This document shows, one piece after another, positions 7,952-15,260 of a DNA stretch of 22,564 bases. Source of the stretch: Candidatus Neomicrothrix sp. UBA7884 (lineage in GTDB: Bacteria; Actinomycetota; Acidimicrobiia; Acidimicrobiales; MedAcidi-G1); the NCBI GenBank assembly GCA_002501135.1, contig DLRQ01000042.1, positions 22,357 to 44,920 on the forward strand. Reading direction: 5' to 3'. The position numbers and the translations under genes were made by a program. Numbering within the stretch: position 1 is the stretch's first letter; each line of letters opens with the position of its first letter. The notes below the pieces were generated by a model, which worked only from the letters and a program-made list of their open reading frames with translations, was not told the DNA's origin and made no database searches.

Positions 7952-7957
7952 TCGTAG

Positions 7958-8674
7958 ATGCTTCCGTCCGACCTGGATCCCCGACGGATCCCCGTTCATA
8001 TCGCATGCGTCATGGACGGCAACGGCCGTTGGGCCGAACAGAGAGGCCTTCCCCGTACCGAGGGCCACACCGCCGGTGAGCAGTCGCTCTTCGACGTTCT
8101 CGAGGGGGCCGACGACCTGGGCGTCGGATGGTTCACGGTGTACGCCTTCTCGACTGAGAACTGGCGCCGACCGGCCGACGAGGTTCAGTTCCTGCTCAGG
8201 TTCAACGAGCAGATCCTCATCAACCGTCGTGACGAGATGCACGAGCGGAACATGCGCATCCGGTTCATCGGCAGGCGCGACCGACGTGTGCCACGGCGAC
8301 TCGTTCGCCTGATGGACGACGCAGAGGAAATGACGCGGGGCAACAGCGGCCTGACCTTCACAGTGGCGTTCAACTACGGGGGCAGGGCCGAGTTGGTCGA
8401 TGCCGTGCAGCGCCTCGTTGACTCCGGGGTGAGGCGTGTCACCGAGAAGGCGATTGCCAGGAACCTCTACGACCCCGAAATGCCCGACCCTGACATTGTC
8501 ATCCGCACGTCTGGCGAGTACCGAATCTCGAACTTCCTTCTCTGGGAGATCGCCTACAGCGAGCTTGTGTTCAGCGAGACCCTGTGGCCCGATTTCAGAC
8601 GCGAGCATCTCTACGCCGCCATCAAGGAGTTCCAGGACCGCGACCGTCGCTTCGGCGGCGTCGGAGAGCCGTGA
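7958..8674 (+). CDS. uppS: isoprenyl transferase (undecaprenyl-diphosphate synthase family)
   Basis: 238 residues, standard length for cis-prenyltransferases. The catalytic Asp motif MDGNGRWA (19-26), GH at 36-37, YAFSTENWRRP, FNYGGR, and the C-terminal RTSGEYRISNFLLW segment (the RTGGExRLSNFLLWQ signature with Ser for Gly) are all present. The enzyme condenses isopentenyl diphosphate onto an allylic diphosphate in cis, making the lipid carrier for peptidoglycan and other wall polymers. Chain length cannot be told from sequence; actinobacteria often use decaprenyl carriers. recO follows with a GTGA overlap. Confidence 0.95.
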   Translation: MLPSDLDPRRIPVHIACVMDGNGRWAEQRGLPRTEGHTAGEQSLFDVLEGADDLGVGWFTVYAFSTENWRRPADEVQFLLRFNEQILINRRDEMHERNMRIRFIGRRDRRVPRRLVRLMDDAEEMTRGNSGLTFTVAFNYGGRAELVDAVQRLVDSGVRRVTEKAIARNLYDPEMPDPDIVIRTSGEYRISNFLLWEIAYSELVFSETLWPDFRREHLYAAIKEFQDRDRRFGGVGEP

Positions 8675-9390
8675 CCCTTTACCGCGACAAGGGCGTGGTG
8701 ATCCGGACGTGGCGTCTCGGTGAGGCTGACCGGATCGTGGTGCTGCTCACACCGGAGCACGGCAAGGTCCGGGCCGTGGCAAAGGGTGTGCGCAAGACCC
8801 GCAGCAAATTCGGAGGTCGCCTCGAGCCGACGAGCCATGTGGACCTCCAGTTGTACGCCGGCAGGGGAGACCTCGGCATCGTCACCCAGGCCGAGACCAT
8901 CGACCGGTTCGAGAACGTCCGTGCTGACCCGGACCGGTTCAGCGAGGCATCGGCCCTTCTCGAGGTTGTTGATGTTGTCTCCCCCGACGGCGATCCTGAC
9001 CGTCAGCGCTATGAGATGCTTCTCGGTGCGTTGAGGACCCTCGATGAGAATCCGACCCCTCTGCTGGTTCCGGCCTTTTTCCTGAAGTTGCTTGCCCGCG
9101 AGGGGCTGGCACCCCACCTCGACTCATGTGTCCGTTGTGGTTCGTCGGGCCCCCTGGTAGCCGTCGAGTTCGGCGAGGGAGGCACGCTCTGTGGAAGCTG
9201 TCGACGGGGCCGACCGGTGTCAGATGCGGCACTTGCGGTTATGAGGGCGGTCCTCGGTGGCGGCCTTGTCGATGCCTTGGCGGTGGTTGACCCTGAGGTG
9301 TGCACTGAGGTTGACGGCACGGCGACAGCGGCCATCGAGTACCACCTGGAGCGCCGTATCAAGTCCCGGCGGGTAATGGAGAGGGCCTGA
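8671..9390 (+). CDS. recO: DNA repair protein RecO
   Basis: 239 residues from GTG at 8671, which overlaps the uppS stop as GTGA with GGAGAG just upstream. The frame stays open to 8584, but that segment is uppS in another frame. An N-terminal OB fold (about 1-80, starting LYRDKGVVIRTWRLGEADRI) is followed by a helical domain and a zinc-binding site, CVRC (153-156) and CGSC (174-177). RecO anneals ssDNA and with RecR loads RecA onto SSB-coated DNA. The uppS-recO pairing is frequent in actinobacteria. It converges on the RDD gene with a 2-bp gap between stops. Confidence 0.93.
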   Translation: MTLYRDKGVVIRTWRLGEADRIVVLLTPEHGKVRAVAKGVRKTRSKFGGRLEPTSHVDLQLYAGRGDLGIVTQAETIDRFENVRADPDRFSEASALLEVVDVVSPDGDPDRQRYEMLLGALRTLDENPTPLLVPAFFLKLLAREGLAPHLDSCVRCGSSGPLVAVEFGEGGTLCGSCRRGRPVSDAALAVMRAVLGGGLVDALAVVDPEVCTEVDGTATAAIEYHLERRIKSRRVMERA

Positions 9391-9392
9391 CC

Positions 9393-9974
9393 TCAGTCGA
9401 GGGCTGGAACGACTGGCATCTTGCCGGCCTGGCTCCTGTCGACCACGAGCGTGCCTCCGATCCTGTCGCCGAGACGGCGGTGCCCGGGGCTGGTCAGGGT
9501 CAACCCAAGCTCGACCACCACCATGATCGGTGCCAGAAGGCCGAGAACGGTTGGGATCATCCACGGGAGGGTCCGGCCGACAGATCCGGTCATCCCGGGA
9601 AGGCCTCCGTTTGAGCGTCGGACGACACGCAGGCCGGTTACCGCCTTTCCGAGGCTGAACCCGGTAACCGAGGTCAGGAGGATCTGGTTTGCCATGAAGG
9701 CGAGGGTCGGAACCAGCACATGCGTGGCTCCGAGGCCTACGTCGATCTGCCAGGCCTCGTTGCCGATGACAATGCAACCCTCTTCGGAGGCAAACAGCTC
9801 AGAGCAGGCGTCGGCGGCAGCGAGGTCTGCTGGAACAGGTCGGCTCTCGGCACCCGACAGCAAGATGACGGTGAACAGGGTGGCGATTATCAGGTTGTCC
9901 AGAACCCACGCGATGAGCCGGCGTCCGAGGACCGCTGTCGGGTCGGTGTGGCTCTCAGCGTTGGGCCCTTTCAT
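9393..9974 (-). CDS. RDD-family membrane protein
   Basis: 193 residues from ATG at 9974. A longer upstream frame is antisense to glyS and is ignored. The first membrane segment carries the RDD hallmark RRLIAWVLDN (Arg18/19, Asp26). Further hydrophobic helices lie near 83-103 and 136-160, and the SPGHRRLGDRIGGTLVV motif (Asp170) closes the domain. An extracytoplasmic loop between the first two helices (about 42-80) has two cysteines, Cys57 and Cys67, that could form a disulfide. RDD proteins are small membrane proteins of mostly unknown function, some linked to Na+/H+ antiport. The gene is divergent from glyS. Confidence 0.85.
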   Translation of the reverse strand: MKGPNAESHTDPTAVLGRRLIAWVLDNLIIATLFTVILLSGAESRPVPADLAAADACSELFASEEGCIVIGNEAWQIDVGLGATHVLVPTLAFMANQILLTSVTGFSLGKAVTGLRVVRRSNGGLPGMTGSVGRTLPWMIPTVLGLLAPIMVVVELGLTLTSPGHRRLGDRIGGTLVVDRSQAGKMPVVPALD

Positions 9975-9980
9975 CGGCCC

Positions 9981-9986
9981 AGTCTG
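9981..9986 (-). promoter_or_regulatory. -10-like box (CAGACT) of the RDD gene
   Basis: On the minus strand CAGACT is followed by exactly 6 nt and then the ATG at 9974. It deviates from TANNNT at the first base, but its spacing matches the leaderless pattern seen at other starts here. Confidence 0.3.
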
Positions 9987-10046
9987 ACCGATCTGAGAGG
10001 GTCGAGGCTTCCACCGGGGGTGGAACAGTGACGGGGTATCGGCCGG

Positions 10047-10052
10047 TACCCT
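10047..10052 (+). promoter_or_regulatory. -10 box (TACCCT) of glyS
   Basis: TACCCT ends 8 nt before the ATG at 10061. No Shine-Dalgarno precedes that ATG, and a leaderless or 1-3-nt-leader transcript is the simplest reading. It also argues for ATG 10061 over an upstream in-frame GTG at 10028. Confidence 0.45.
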
Positions 10053-10060
10053 GCAGCGCC

Positions 10061-11380
10061 ATGGTCCCCAACGACGAAACCCTGTTTGACAAGGTGGTGA
10101 ACCTGTCCAAGCGCCGCGGGTTCGTGTTCCAGTCGGCCGACATCTACGGCGGCTTCCGTTCCACCTACGACTATGGACCAATCGGGGTACTGCTGCTCCG
10201 CAATGTGAAGGAGCAGTGGTGGCGCACCATGGTCCAGCTGCGTCACGACGTAGTTGGTCTGGATGCGTCCATCCTCACCCCTCCAGCTGTATGGGAGGCC
10301 TCCGGTCACCTCGCCAACTTCACCGATCCGCTGGTCGACTGCAGGGAATGTGGCGCACGCCACAGACAGGACAAGCTGGACGACCCCGAAACCTGCCCGG
10401 CTTGTGGCAAGACCGGTTCTTTCACCGAGGCCCGACATTTCAATCTCATGTTCAAGACCCACGCCGGCCCCATGGCCGACTCCGCAGCCGAGGTCTACCT
10501 GCGCCCCGAAACCGCCCAGGGAATGTTCATCAACTTCGCCAACGTGATCAACACGAGCCGCAAGAAGCCACCGTTCGGAATTGCCCAGATCGGCAAGTCG
10601 TTTCGAAACGAGATAACTCCCGGCAACTTCGTGTTCCGAACACGCGAGTTCGAACAGATGGAGATGGAGTTCTTCGTGCCCCCGGACGAGGCTGAAGAGT
10701 GGTACCGGTACTGGTGCGACGCCAGGCGCGACTGGTACCTGGACCTCGGCATGCCCCAGGACCGCCTGCGCCTGCGTGATCATGACTCGGACGAGTTGAG
10801 CCACTACTCGACGGCAACCGCCGACGTCGAGTTCCTGTTCCCGTGGGGTTGGGATGAGCTTGAGGGCATAGCCAACCGGACCGACTTCGACCTTCTTCGC
10901 CATGCAGAGAGTTCCGGAGCGCGCCTCGAGTATCACGACCCGGGTAGCGGCGACAGGTATGTGCCCCACGTGATCGAACCGGCTGCCGGAGCCACCCGGA
11001 CGGCAATGGCGTTTCTGATGGCCGCTTACGACGAGGAGGAGGTCAGGGACGACACCCGTACGGTCCTGCGCCTCGACCACAGGCTGGCCCCCTACAAGGT
11101 GGCTGTCCTGCCGCTCTCCAAGAAGGCCGAGTTGATTGATCCGTCCAACGAGGTCCTGGGTTGCCTCCAGCCACATTGGATGTGCGACTACGACCAGACC
11201 CAGGCAATCGGGCGCCGCTACAGGCGACAGGACGAAATCGGCACACCGTTCTGCGTGACCATTGATTTTGACACGCTTGATGACCGGGCCGTGACGGTCC
11301 GTGAGCGTGACTCCATGGAGCAGGAGCGTGTACCCATCGGGGGTCTCGTCGAGTACCTCGGCGGGCGTCTTACCTCCTGA
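10061..11380 (+). CDS. glyS: glycyl-tRNA synthetase (class II, dimeric type)
   Basis: 439 residues from ATG at 10061, the single-chain alpha2 type found in actinobacteria, which attaches glycine to tRNA-Gly. Landmarks include the N-terminal KRRGFVFQSADIYGGFRSTYDYGPIG segment region (about 18-42), a zinc-like CREC/CPAC pair (Cys94, 97, 112, 115), class II motif 2 around the SFRNEITP segment and motif 3 near GATRTAMAF. The C-terminal anticodon-binding domain starts around LAPYKVAVLPLSKK. An in-frame GTG at 10028 would add 11 residues upstream of the conserved start but lies upstream of the predicted -10. It converges with the plsC-like gene. Confidence 0.96.
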   Translation: MVPNDETLFDKVVNLSKRRGFVFQSADIYGGFRSTYDYGPIGVLLLRNVKEQWWRTMVQLRHDVVGLDASILTPPAVWEASGHLANFTDPLVDCRECGARHRQDKLDDPETCPACGKTGSFTEARHFNLMFKTHAGPMADSAAEVYLRPETAQGMFINFANVINTSRKKPPFGIAQIGKSFRNEITPGNFVFRTREFEQMEMEFFVPPDEAEEWYRYWCDARRDWYLDLGMPQDRLRLRDHDSDELSHYSTATADVEFLFPWGWDELEGIANRTDFDLLRHAESSGARLEYHDPGSGDRYVPHVIEPAAGATRTAMAFLMAAYDEEEVRDDTRTVLRLDHRLAPYKVAVLPLSKKAELIDPSNEVLGCLQPHWMCDYDQTQAIGRRYRRQDEIGTPFCVTIDFDTLDDRAVTVRERDSMEQERVPIGGLVEYLGGRLTS

Positions 11381-11399
11381 GTCCTACCTGGGTTGGACG

Positions 11400-11417
11400 G
11401 ACACGTCCGGCCGTGTC
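11400..11417. terminator. hairpin between the convergent glyS and plsC-like genes
   Basis: GACACG (11400-11405) pairs with CGTGTC (11412-11417) around 6 nt in the 36-bp convergent gap, touching the stop codon of the minus-strand gene. An alternative stem GGACG/CGTCC overlaps it. It could serve either direction, but there is no U-tract. Confidence 0.35.
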
Positions 11418-12352
11418 TACAACTCTGGCCAGAGAACCCTGCGACGTCTGGACCTCCGGCCCCTGTCGCCGAGCGCCCACACACGGCGCCATGCGCCGAT
11501 GTCAGGACCGGTGAGACCGGGCGAGGTACCTGCATGTGCCCGCTGTCGTGCCTGCCACCAGTCGTTGGTTGCCTCGTCGCCGAGCGCGGCTACGGCTGCC
11601 TCGAGCCGGGAGGCAAAGCCGTGGGCGTGTTCGCCCTCGGCGGCGAGGAGCGGATCTCCAAAGGTGACAGTCGTGCTGGACCGGCTCGGCAGGAGGTGCC
11701 CCTTGCGGAGGATCCTGTCGGTGCCGGCTATGTGCACCGGCACCACCGGGATGTTGCAGCGGATGGCCAGGTAGGCGGCACCACCACGGAAAGGCTGCCC
11801 CCAGCCGTCGGGGCTCCGGCCACCCTCAGGAAAGATAAGGATGCTCCAGCCGTCGTCGAGCAGGTCTGCTGCGAGGTTCGCTGACCTTCGGGCCACCTTG
11901 GTGCGTTCGATCGGAATGGCGTTGATCAGTAGAGCGGCAAGAGCGCTACCCAGTCGGGTGGCAAAGAAGTAGTCGGCGGCGGCACCAACGACCATGCGGT
12001 GACGCCATGGCTCGGGTATCGAGGTGAGTAGGAGGGGTGTGTCGGCGTGGCTGTGGTGGTTGGCCACGAAGATGACGGGGCCGTCGACGCTGCTGAGGCG
12101 ATCGGTTCCCTCGCGGCTTGGCGATGCGACCACGGACATGACGAACCTCATCACGGTTTCGACCAGAGATGCCCTGACTATTCGCGCCGGATACCGCCGC
12201 GCCCATGCCGTGTCGTACTCGGCCTTGAGTTGTCGCGTCGGCGGCGGGGGTTCCACACCGGGTGGAACCGGAGCGGCCCGCCACGGAAATCCGAGGCGAC
12301 CGACCATGGAGCGCAGCCTTGCGATCCGCAGGGTCAGCGGGGTCGTGGCCAT
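11417..12352 (-). CDS. PlsC-type 1-acylglycerol-phosphate acyltransferase-like protein
   Basis: 311 residues. The acyltransferase motif H(X)4D is seen as NHHSHAD (His99, Asp104), and motif III as FPEGGRS (174-180), followed by the VVPVHIAG motif IV region. PlsC-type enzymes transfer acyl groups from acyl-CoA or acyl-ACP onto a lysolipid or other hydroxyl acceptor at the membrane. A Pro-rich N-terminal segment (about 24-39) precedes a hydrophobic stretch near 60-76, and the C-terminus is Arg-rich. It lies 25 bp after the LarA-like gene and is the last of four minus-strand genes, so it is probably co-transcribed with them. No clear Shine-Dalgarno is seen. Specificity is unknown; it need not be the housekeeping PlsC. 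Confidence 0.88.
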   Translation of the reverse strand: MATTPLTLRIARLRSMVGRLGFPWRAAPVPPGVEPPPPTRQLKAEYDTAWARRYPARIVRASLVETVMRFVMSVVASPSREGTDRLSSVDGPVIFVANHHSHADTPLLLTSIPEPWRHRMVVGAAADYFFATRLGSALAALLINAIPIERTKVARRSANLAADLLDDGWSILIFPEGGRSPDGWGQPFRGGAAYLAIRCNIPVVPVHIAGTDRILRKGHLLPSRSSTTVTFGDPLLAAEGEHAHGFASRLEAAVAALGDEATNDWWQARQRAHAGTSPGLTGPDIGAWRRVWALGDRGRRSRRRRVLWPEL

Positions 12353-12377
12353 CAGGTCAGGTTCACCGGTCGCAGCC

Positions 12378-13994
12378 TCATGTCACGTCCGCCATGAGCA
12401 GCGGTGGGTTCTTGAGGTGGGTGATGGTCGGTTGTGGTCCTACGACGTCACCGGCCATCTCCAGGGCGTCTGCCAGCGTGGAGGCCGGCTGGAAACCAAG
12501 CCGCCTGACCGCACGGGTGTCGCCACCCACGATGATCACCCGGCCCACGTGGCTGAGGGCGTGCGCTCCCCAGTACCACATGTAGAACGGGTGTACCCCG
12601 TGGTAGGCGTACGAGTTTCGGTAGAGGTGGATGTACCACTCGTCCTCGGCGAAGCGCTTCTCGTACTTCTTTTCGATCTCTCCCGGGTCGGTTGTGTCGG
12701 TCAGAACCTCTTCGAAGAAGTCGATGTAGCTGGGGTGGTGAACAGGGTTGAACTCCCACGGAGTCGGGTGGCTGATGATCACAACGCCGCCCTCCCTGAC
12801 GAGCGGCCGCCCCCGGTAGAGGTTGAAGAAGTAGCCGAGACCCAGGCACATCACGAGGATCGGGTTCATGATGGAGTTCACGTTGTAGGGGCAGATGTAG
12901 GGGAGTCCCATGGTGAGGATGTCGGTCTGACCCTCGACGGGCACGAGGTGCTGGCGGTAGACATTTGCCGTTGTCACCTCGTGGACGGCCTCGACCTCAC
13001 CGGCCTGCACCGATGTCATCTCGTAGGGGGCCAGCCACGTGGAGAATGCCTTTCGCTTCAGGTTCGTCGGCATGACCTTCAATCCCTGCTGCATCGCAAG
13101 AAATGAGGTCCGGTCGCGTCCTGACCATTCCCACTCCCGCTTCTGGAGCATTGAGAGTGGTCCCTCCCTGCCGAAGGTGTCGTTGTTGATTGTCGTCTCG
13201 ATCTGGAAGATCTTGACGCCGGCATCGCGGAGAACCTTGCCCATACGCCAGTTGGAGGCATGCAGGGCGGAGTTGTCGCGATCCATGAACGACGTGGAGT
13301 TGAGCATGGTGTGCACGTTGTGGTTGTGGCGCAGGCTGGTGTAGCCGGTGAGGCCCGTCGCTGTGCTCTTGTGGCCGCCGTCCATGGCGACGAGGTTGAT
13401 GTTGACGTAGATGACGAGGTCGCTCTCGGCTGCCCGCTTGTTGAACTGCACGGCCTCGCCGTGTGGTGTCTCGCCCAGGACGACCATTCCGTCGGGGTCC
13501 TCTGCGTCGTGGTTGTAGAGGAGTCCCTTGGGGGCGAATGCGTCGTAGACGCGGTCGCCGACTGCGTGGCGCAGTTCATCCTCGGTCATGCGCCTGTGCA
13601 GGGCTAGCGCTGCTATCAGGTGTACGTCGTCGACGCCGGCCTCTGCAGCGATGTCGAGCACGGCCTCGATGACCCGCTGGCGGATGTCGGGTCTACGCAT
13701 CGGCGGCAGGGGTAGCGAAATGTCGTCGAAGGCGATCGTCAGCTTCATATTGGGCCGCAGCAGGGCCGGCAATGGATCTGAGTCTCCGATGGGGTTCAGG
13801 AGGGCGTGGCGGATGGCGCCGTCCGGGTCGGGGAGGCCTTCGAGCGGCTCGGCCGGGTAGATGACCCGGGAGCGGCCTGCCGGAAGTTTCTCCAATCTGA
13901 AGCCCTCGCCGTGGTGGAACACGATCGGGGGACTGTTCTTGTCCACGTCCAGGACAAATCCCGGCCGTGGAGCGAGGTGTCTGCCGTTGCTCAT
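12378..13994 (-). CDS. LarA-like (DUF2088, nickel-pincer-nucleotide superfamily) protein
   Basis: 538 residues, about 110 longer than lactate racemase LarA. The N-terminal AFDDISLPLPPM segment resembles the LarA phosphate-binding loop. Three LarA active-site residues align by motif and by exact spacing: His133 in ALHRRMTEDEL (LarA His108), Lys209 in DGGHKS (the cofactor-linking Lys184) and His225 in HNHN (Ni-ligand His200). LarA's other catalytic base, His174, falls on Ile199, so it appears to be missing. The extra C-terminal part is rich in Trp, Tyr and His (about 450-480). The ATG overlaps the upstream dehydrogenase stop as ATGA, with AAGGAG before it. Function would need the LarB/LarC/LarE cofactor pathway, not seen here. 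Superfamily placement is fairly firm; the reaction is unknown. Confidence 0.8.
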   Translation of the reverse strand: MSNGRHLAPRPGFVLDVDKNSPPIVFHHGEGFRLEKLPAGRSRVIYPAEPLEGLPDPDGAIRHALLNPIGDSDPLPALLRPNMKLTIAFDDISLPLPPMRRPDIRQRVIEAVLDIAAEAGVDDVHLIAALALHRRMTEDELRHAVGDRVYDAFAPKGLLYNHDAEDPDGMVVLGETPHGEAVQFNKRAAESDLVIYVNINLVAMDGGHKSTATGLTGYTSLRHNHNVHTMLNSTSFMDRDNSALHASNWRMGKVLRDAGVKIFQIETTINNDTFGREGPLSMLQKREWEWSGRDRTSFLAMQQGLKVMPTNLKRKAFSTWLAPYEMTSVQAGEVEAVHEVTTANVYRQHLVPVEGQTDILTMGLPYICPYNVNSIMNPILVMCLGLGYFFNLYRGRPLVREGGVVIISHPTPWEFNPVHHPSYIDFFEEVLTDTTDPGEIEKKYEKRFAEDEWYIHLYRNSYAYHGVHPFYMWYWGAHALSHVGRVIIVGGDTRAVRRLGFQPASTLADALEMAGDVVGPQPTITHLKNPPLLMADVT

Positions 13995-15223
13995 TGCCTG
14001 TAACGCTCCTTCTCGTCCCTCAGGTCGAAAGCGATCTTCACTGCACCCCTGCTGCCAGCCGAGGAGGCGTGCTGGATGGCATCCTGATAGCGGTTCAGCG
14101 GGTAGGTCGCTGAGACCAGGTTTCCCAGGTCGAAGCGGCGAACAAGGTCGAACGCAAGGTCGAATGTGCGTGAGCTGCTGCCGTCGGCCAGAAGTTCCGT
14201 GCCGTAGGTGTAGGCGCCGACCAGCTCAAGCTCGCGGTGCCAGAGTGGTGTCAACTCCAGGTTGACGGTGGCCGGCATTCCGACCAGTACGATTCGGCCT
14301 CTTGGTCTGGTGATGGCCATGGCGTCGGTGAGGCTGTCGGCGGAACCCACGCAGTCGATGACCACGTCGGCGCCTCCGCTGAGGCGGTCGACGCTTCCGG
14401 CATGGGCGTTGCTACGGGGCCGGTTTCCGGCCTGGCTGACTGCCCGACTTCCTGTCATTCGGCGGACCGACCGTCGCACCTCGTCGGGGGCTGTGACCAT
14501 GTCGGCTCCGAGGGAGGATGCCATCTGGCGCTGTTCGGGGTAGCGGGCCGTGGCGAGGATGGTTCGGGGGTTTGTGTGGACTCTGAGAGCGGCCAGTGTG
14601 AGCAGCCCGAGGGTTCCAGATCCGAGGACCACGACGGTTCCATTGTCTGGCACGTTGGCCATTAGGGCTGCATGGACTCCACATGCAGCCGGCTCGACGA
14701 TGACGGCGGCCTCGTCGGAGAGATCGTCGGGAACGGTGTGCAGCTGGCTGTTGTGGGCCCAAAAGGCCGTCGACCACCCTCCGCCCGTGTCATGGCATGA
14801 ACCTGTCTGAATCCCGGGCTCCAGATCACCGAAAGTGACGTGTTCGCAGTTGCCCAGACGGCCGTCGTCGCAAGGAGCGCAAGTGGGTGTGATGTTTCGG
14901 CTGACACATCCGAGGACGGGTTCCAGAACTACCCGGGTGTCGTCGTCCAGGTCGCCTACCACTTCGTGTCCGGGGATGAAGGGAAAGGAGACAAGGGGCT
15001 CGAAGTAGCGGGCTGAGCGACCGTTGACGGTTGCCAGATCGGAGCCGCAGATGCCGGCGAGCCTCGGTCGGACCCGGACCCAGTCAGAGCCGGGTGGTGC
15101 AGGCTGGTCGATTTCGGCCAGCTTTAGTGGACCGACGCCGGCGCCTCCGCCAGGAGCGAGGCTGTCGGCGAGCCTGGCCGCAGCGAATCGGGGGATGTTC
15201 CTGTGGAACTCCAATGCCTTCAT
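13991..15223 (-). CDS. zinc-dependent MDR-family dehydrogenase
   Basis: 410 residues from ATG at 15223. A longer frame runs to 15511 but is antisense-frame overlap with the preceding gene. Medium-chain dehydrogenase features are Cys59 in AGICGSD, GHE (His86, Glu87) and Glu178 for the catalytic zinc; Cys106, 115, 118 and 126 for the structural zinc lobe; and the nucleotide-binding loop VLGSGTLGLL (199-208). The Rossmann domain seems to have an extra Arg/Asn/Ser-rich loop around 258-281. It would oxidise an alcohol or reduce an aldehyde or ketone with NAD(P). It starts 37 bp after the acyl reductase fusion and overlaps the LarA-like gene by 4 bp, which strongly suggests one operon. Substrate is unknown; processing a fatty alcohol/aldehyde or a hydroxylated lipid head precursor is inference. 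Confidence 0.88.
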   Translation of the reverse strand: MKALEFHRNIPRFAAARLADSLAPGGGAGVGPLKLAEIDQPAPPGSDWVRVRPRLAGICGSDLATVNGRSARYFEPLVSFPFIPGHEVVGDLDDDTRVVLEPVLGCVSRNITPTCAPCDDGRLGNCEHVTFGDLEPGIQTGSCHDTGGGWSTAFWAHNSQLHTVPDDLSDEAAVIVEPAACGVHAALMANVPDNGTVVVLGSGTLGLLTLAALRVHTNPRTILATARYPEQRQMASSLGADMVTAPDEVRRSVRRMTGSRAVSQAGNRPRSNAHAGSVDRLSGGADVVIDCVGSADSLTDAMAITRPRGRIVLVGMPATVNLELTPLWHRELELVGAYTYGTELLADGSSSRTFDLAFDLVRRFDLGNLVSATYPLNRYQDAIQHASSAGSRGAVKIAFDLRDEKERYRQ

Positions 15224-15260
15224 CGGTGCGACCGCGCTGTCATCTCTGTGTGCTTCTTCA

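Noticed and set aside
7895..8608. 238-residue N-terminal extension of the dinG frame
   Set aside because: It is antisense to uppS, has no helicase features, and a promoter-like TAGAGT lies just before the internal ATG at 7894.
12024..13106. 360-residue plus-strand ORF opposite the plsC-like and larA-like genes
   Set aside because: It spans two well-supported minus-strand genes and their junction and has no recognisable motifs.
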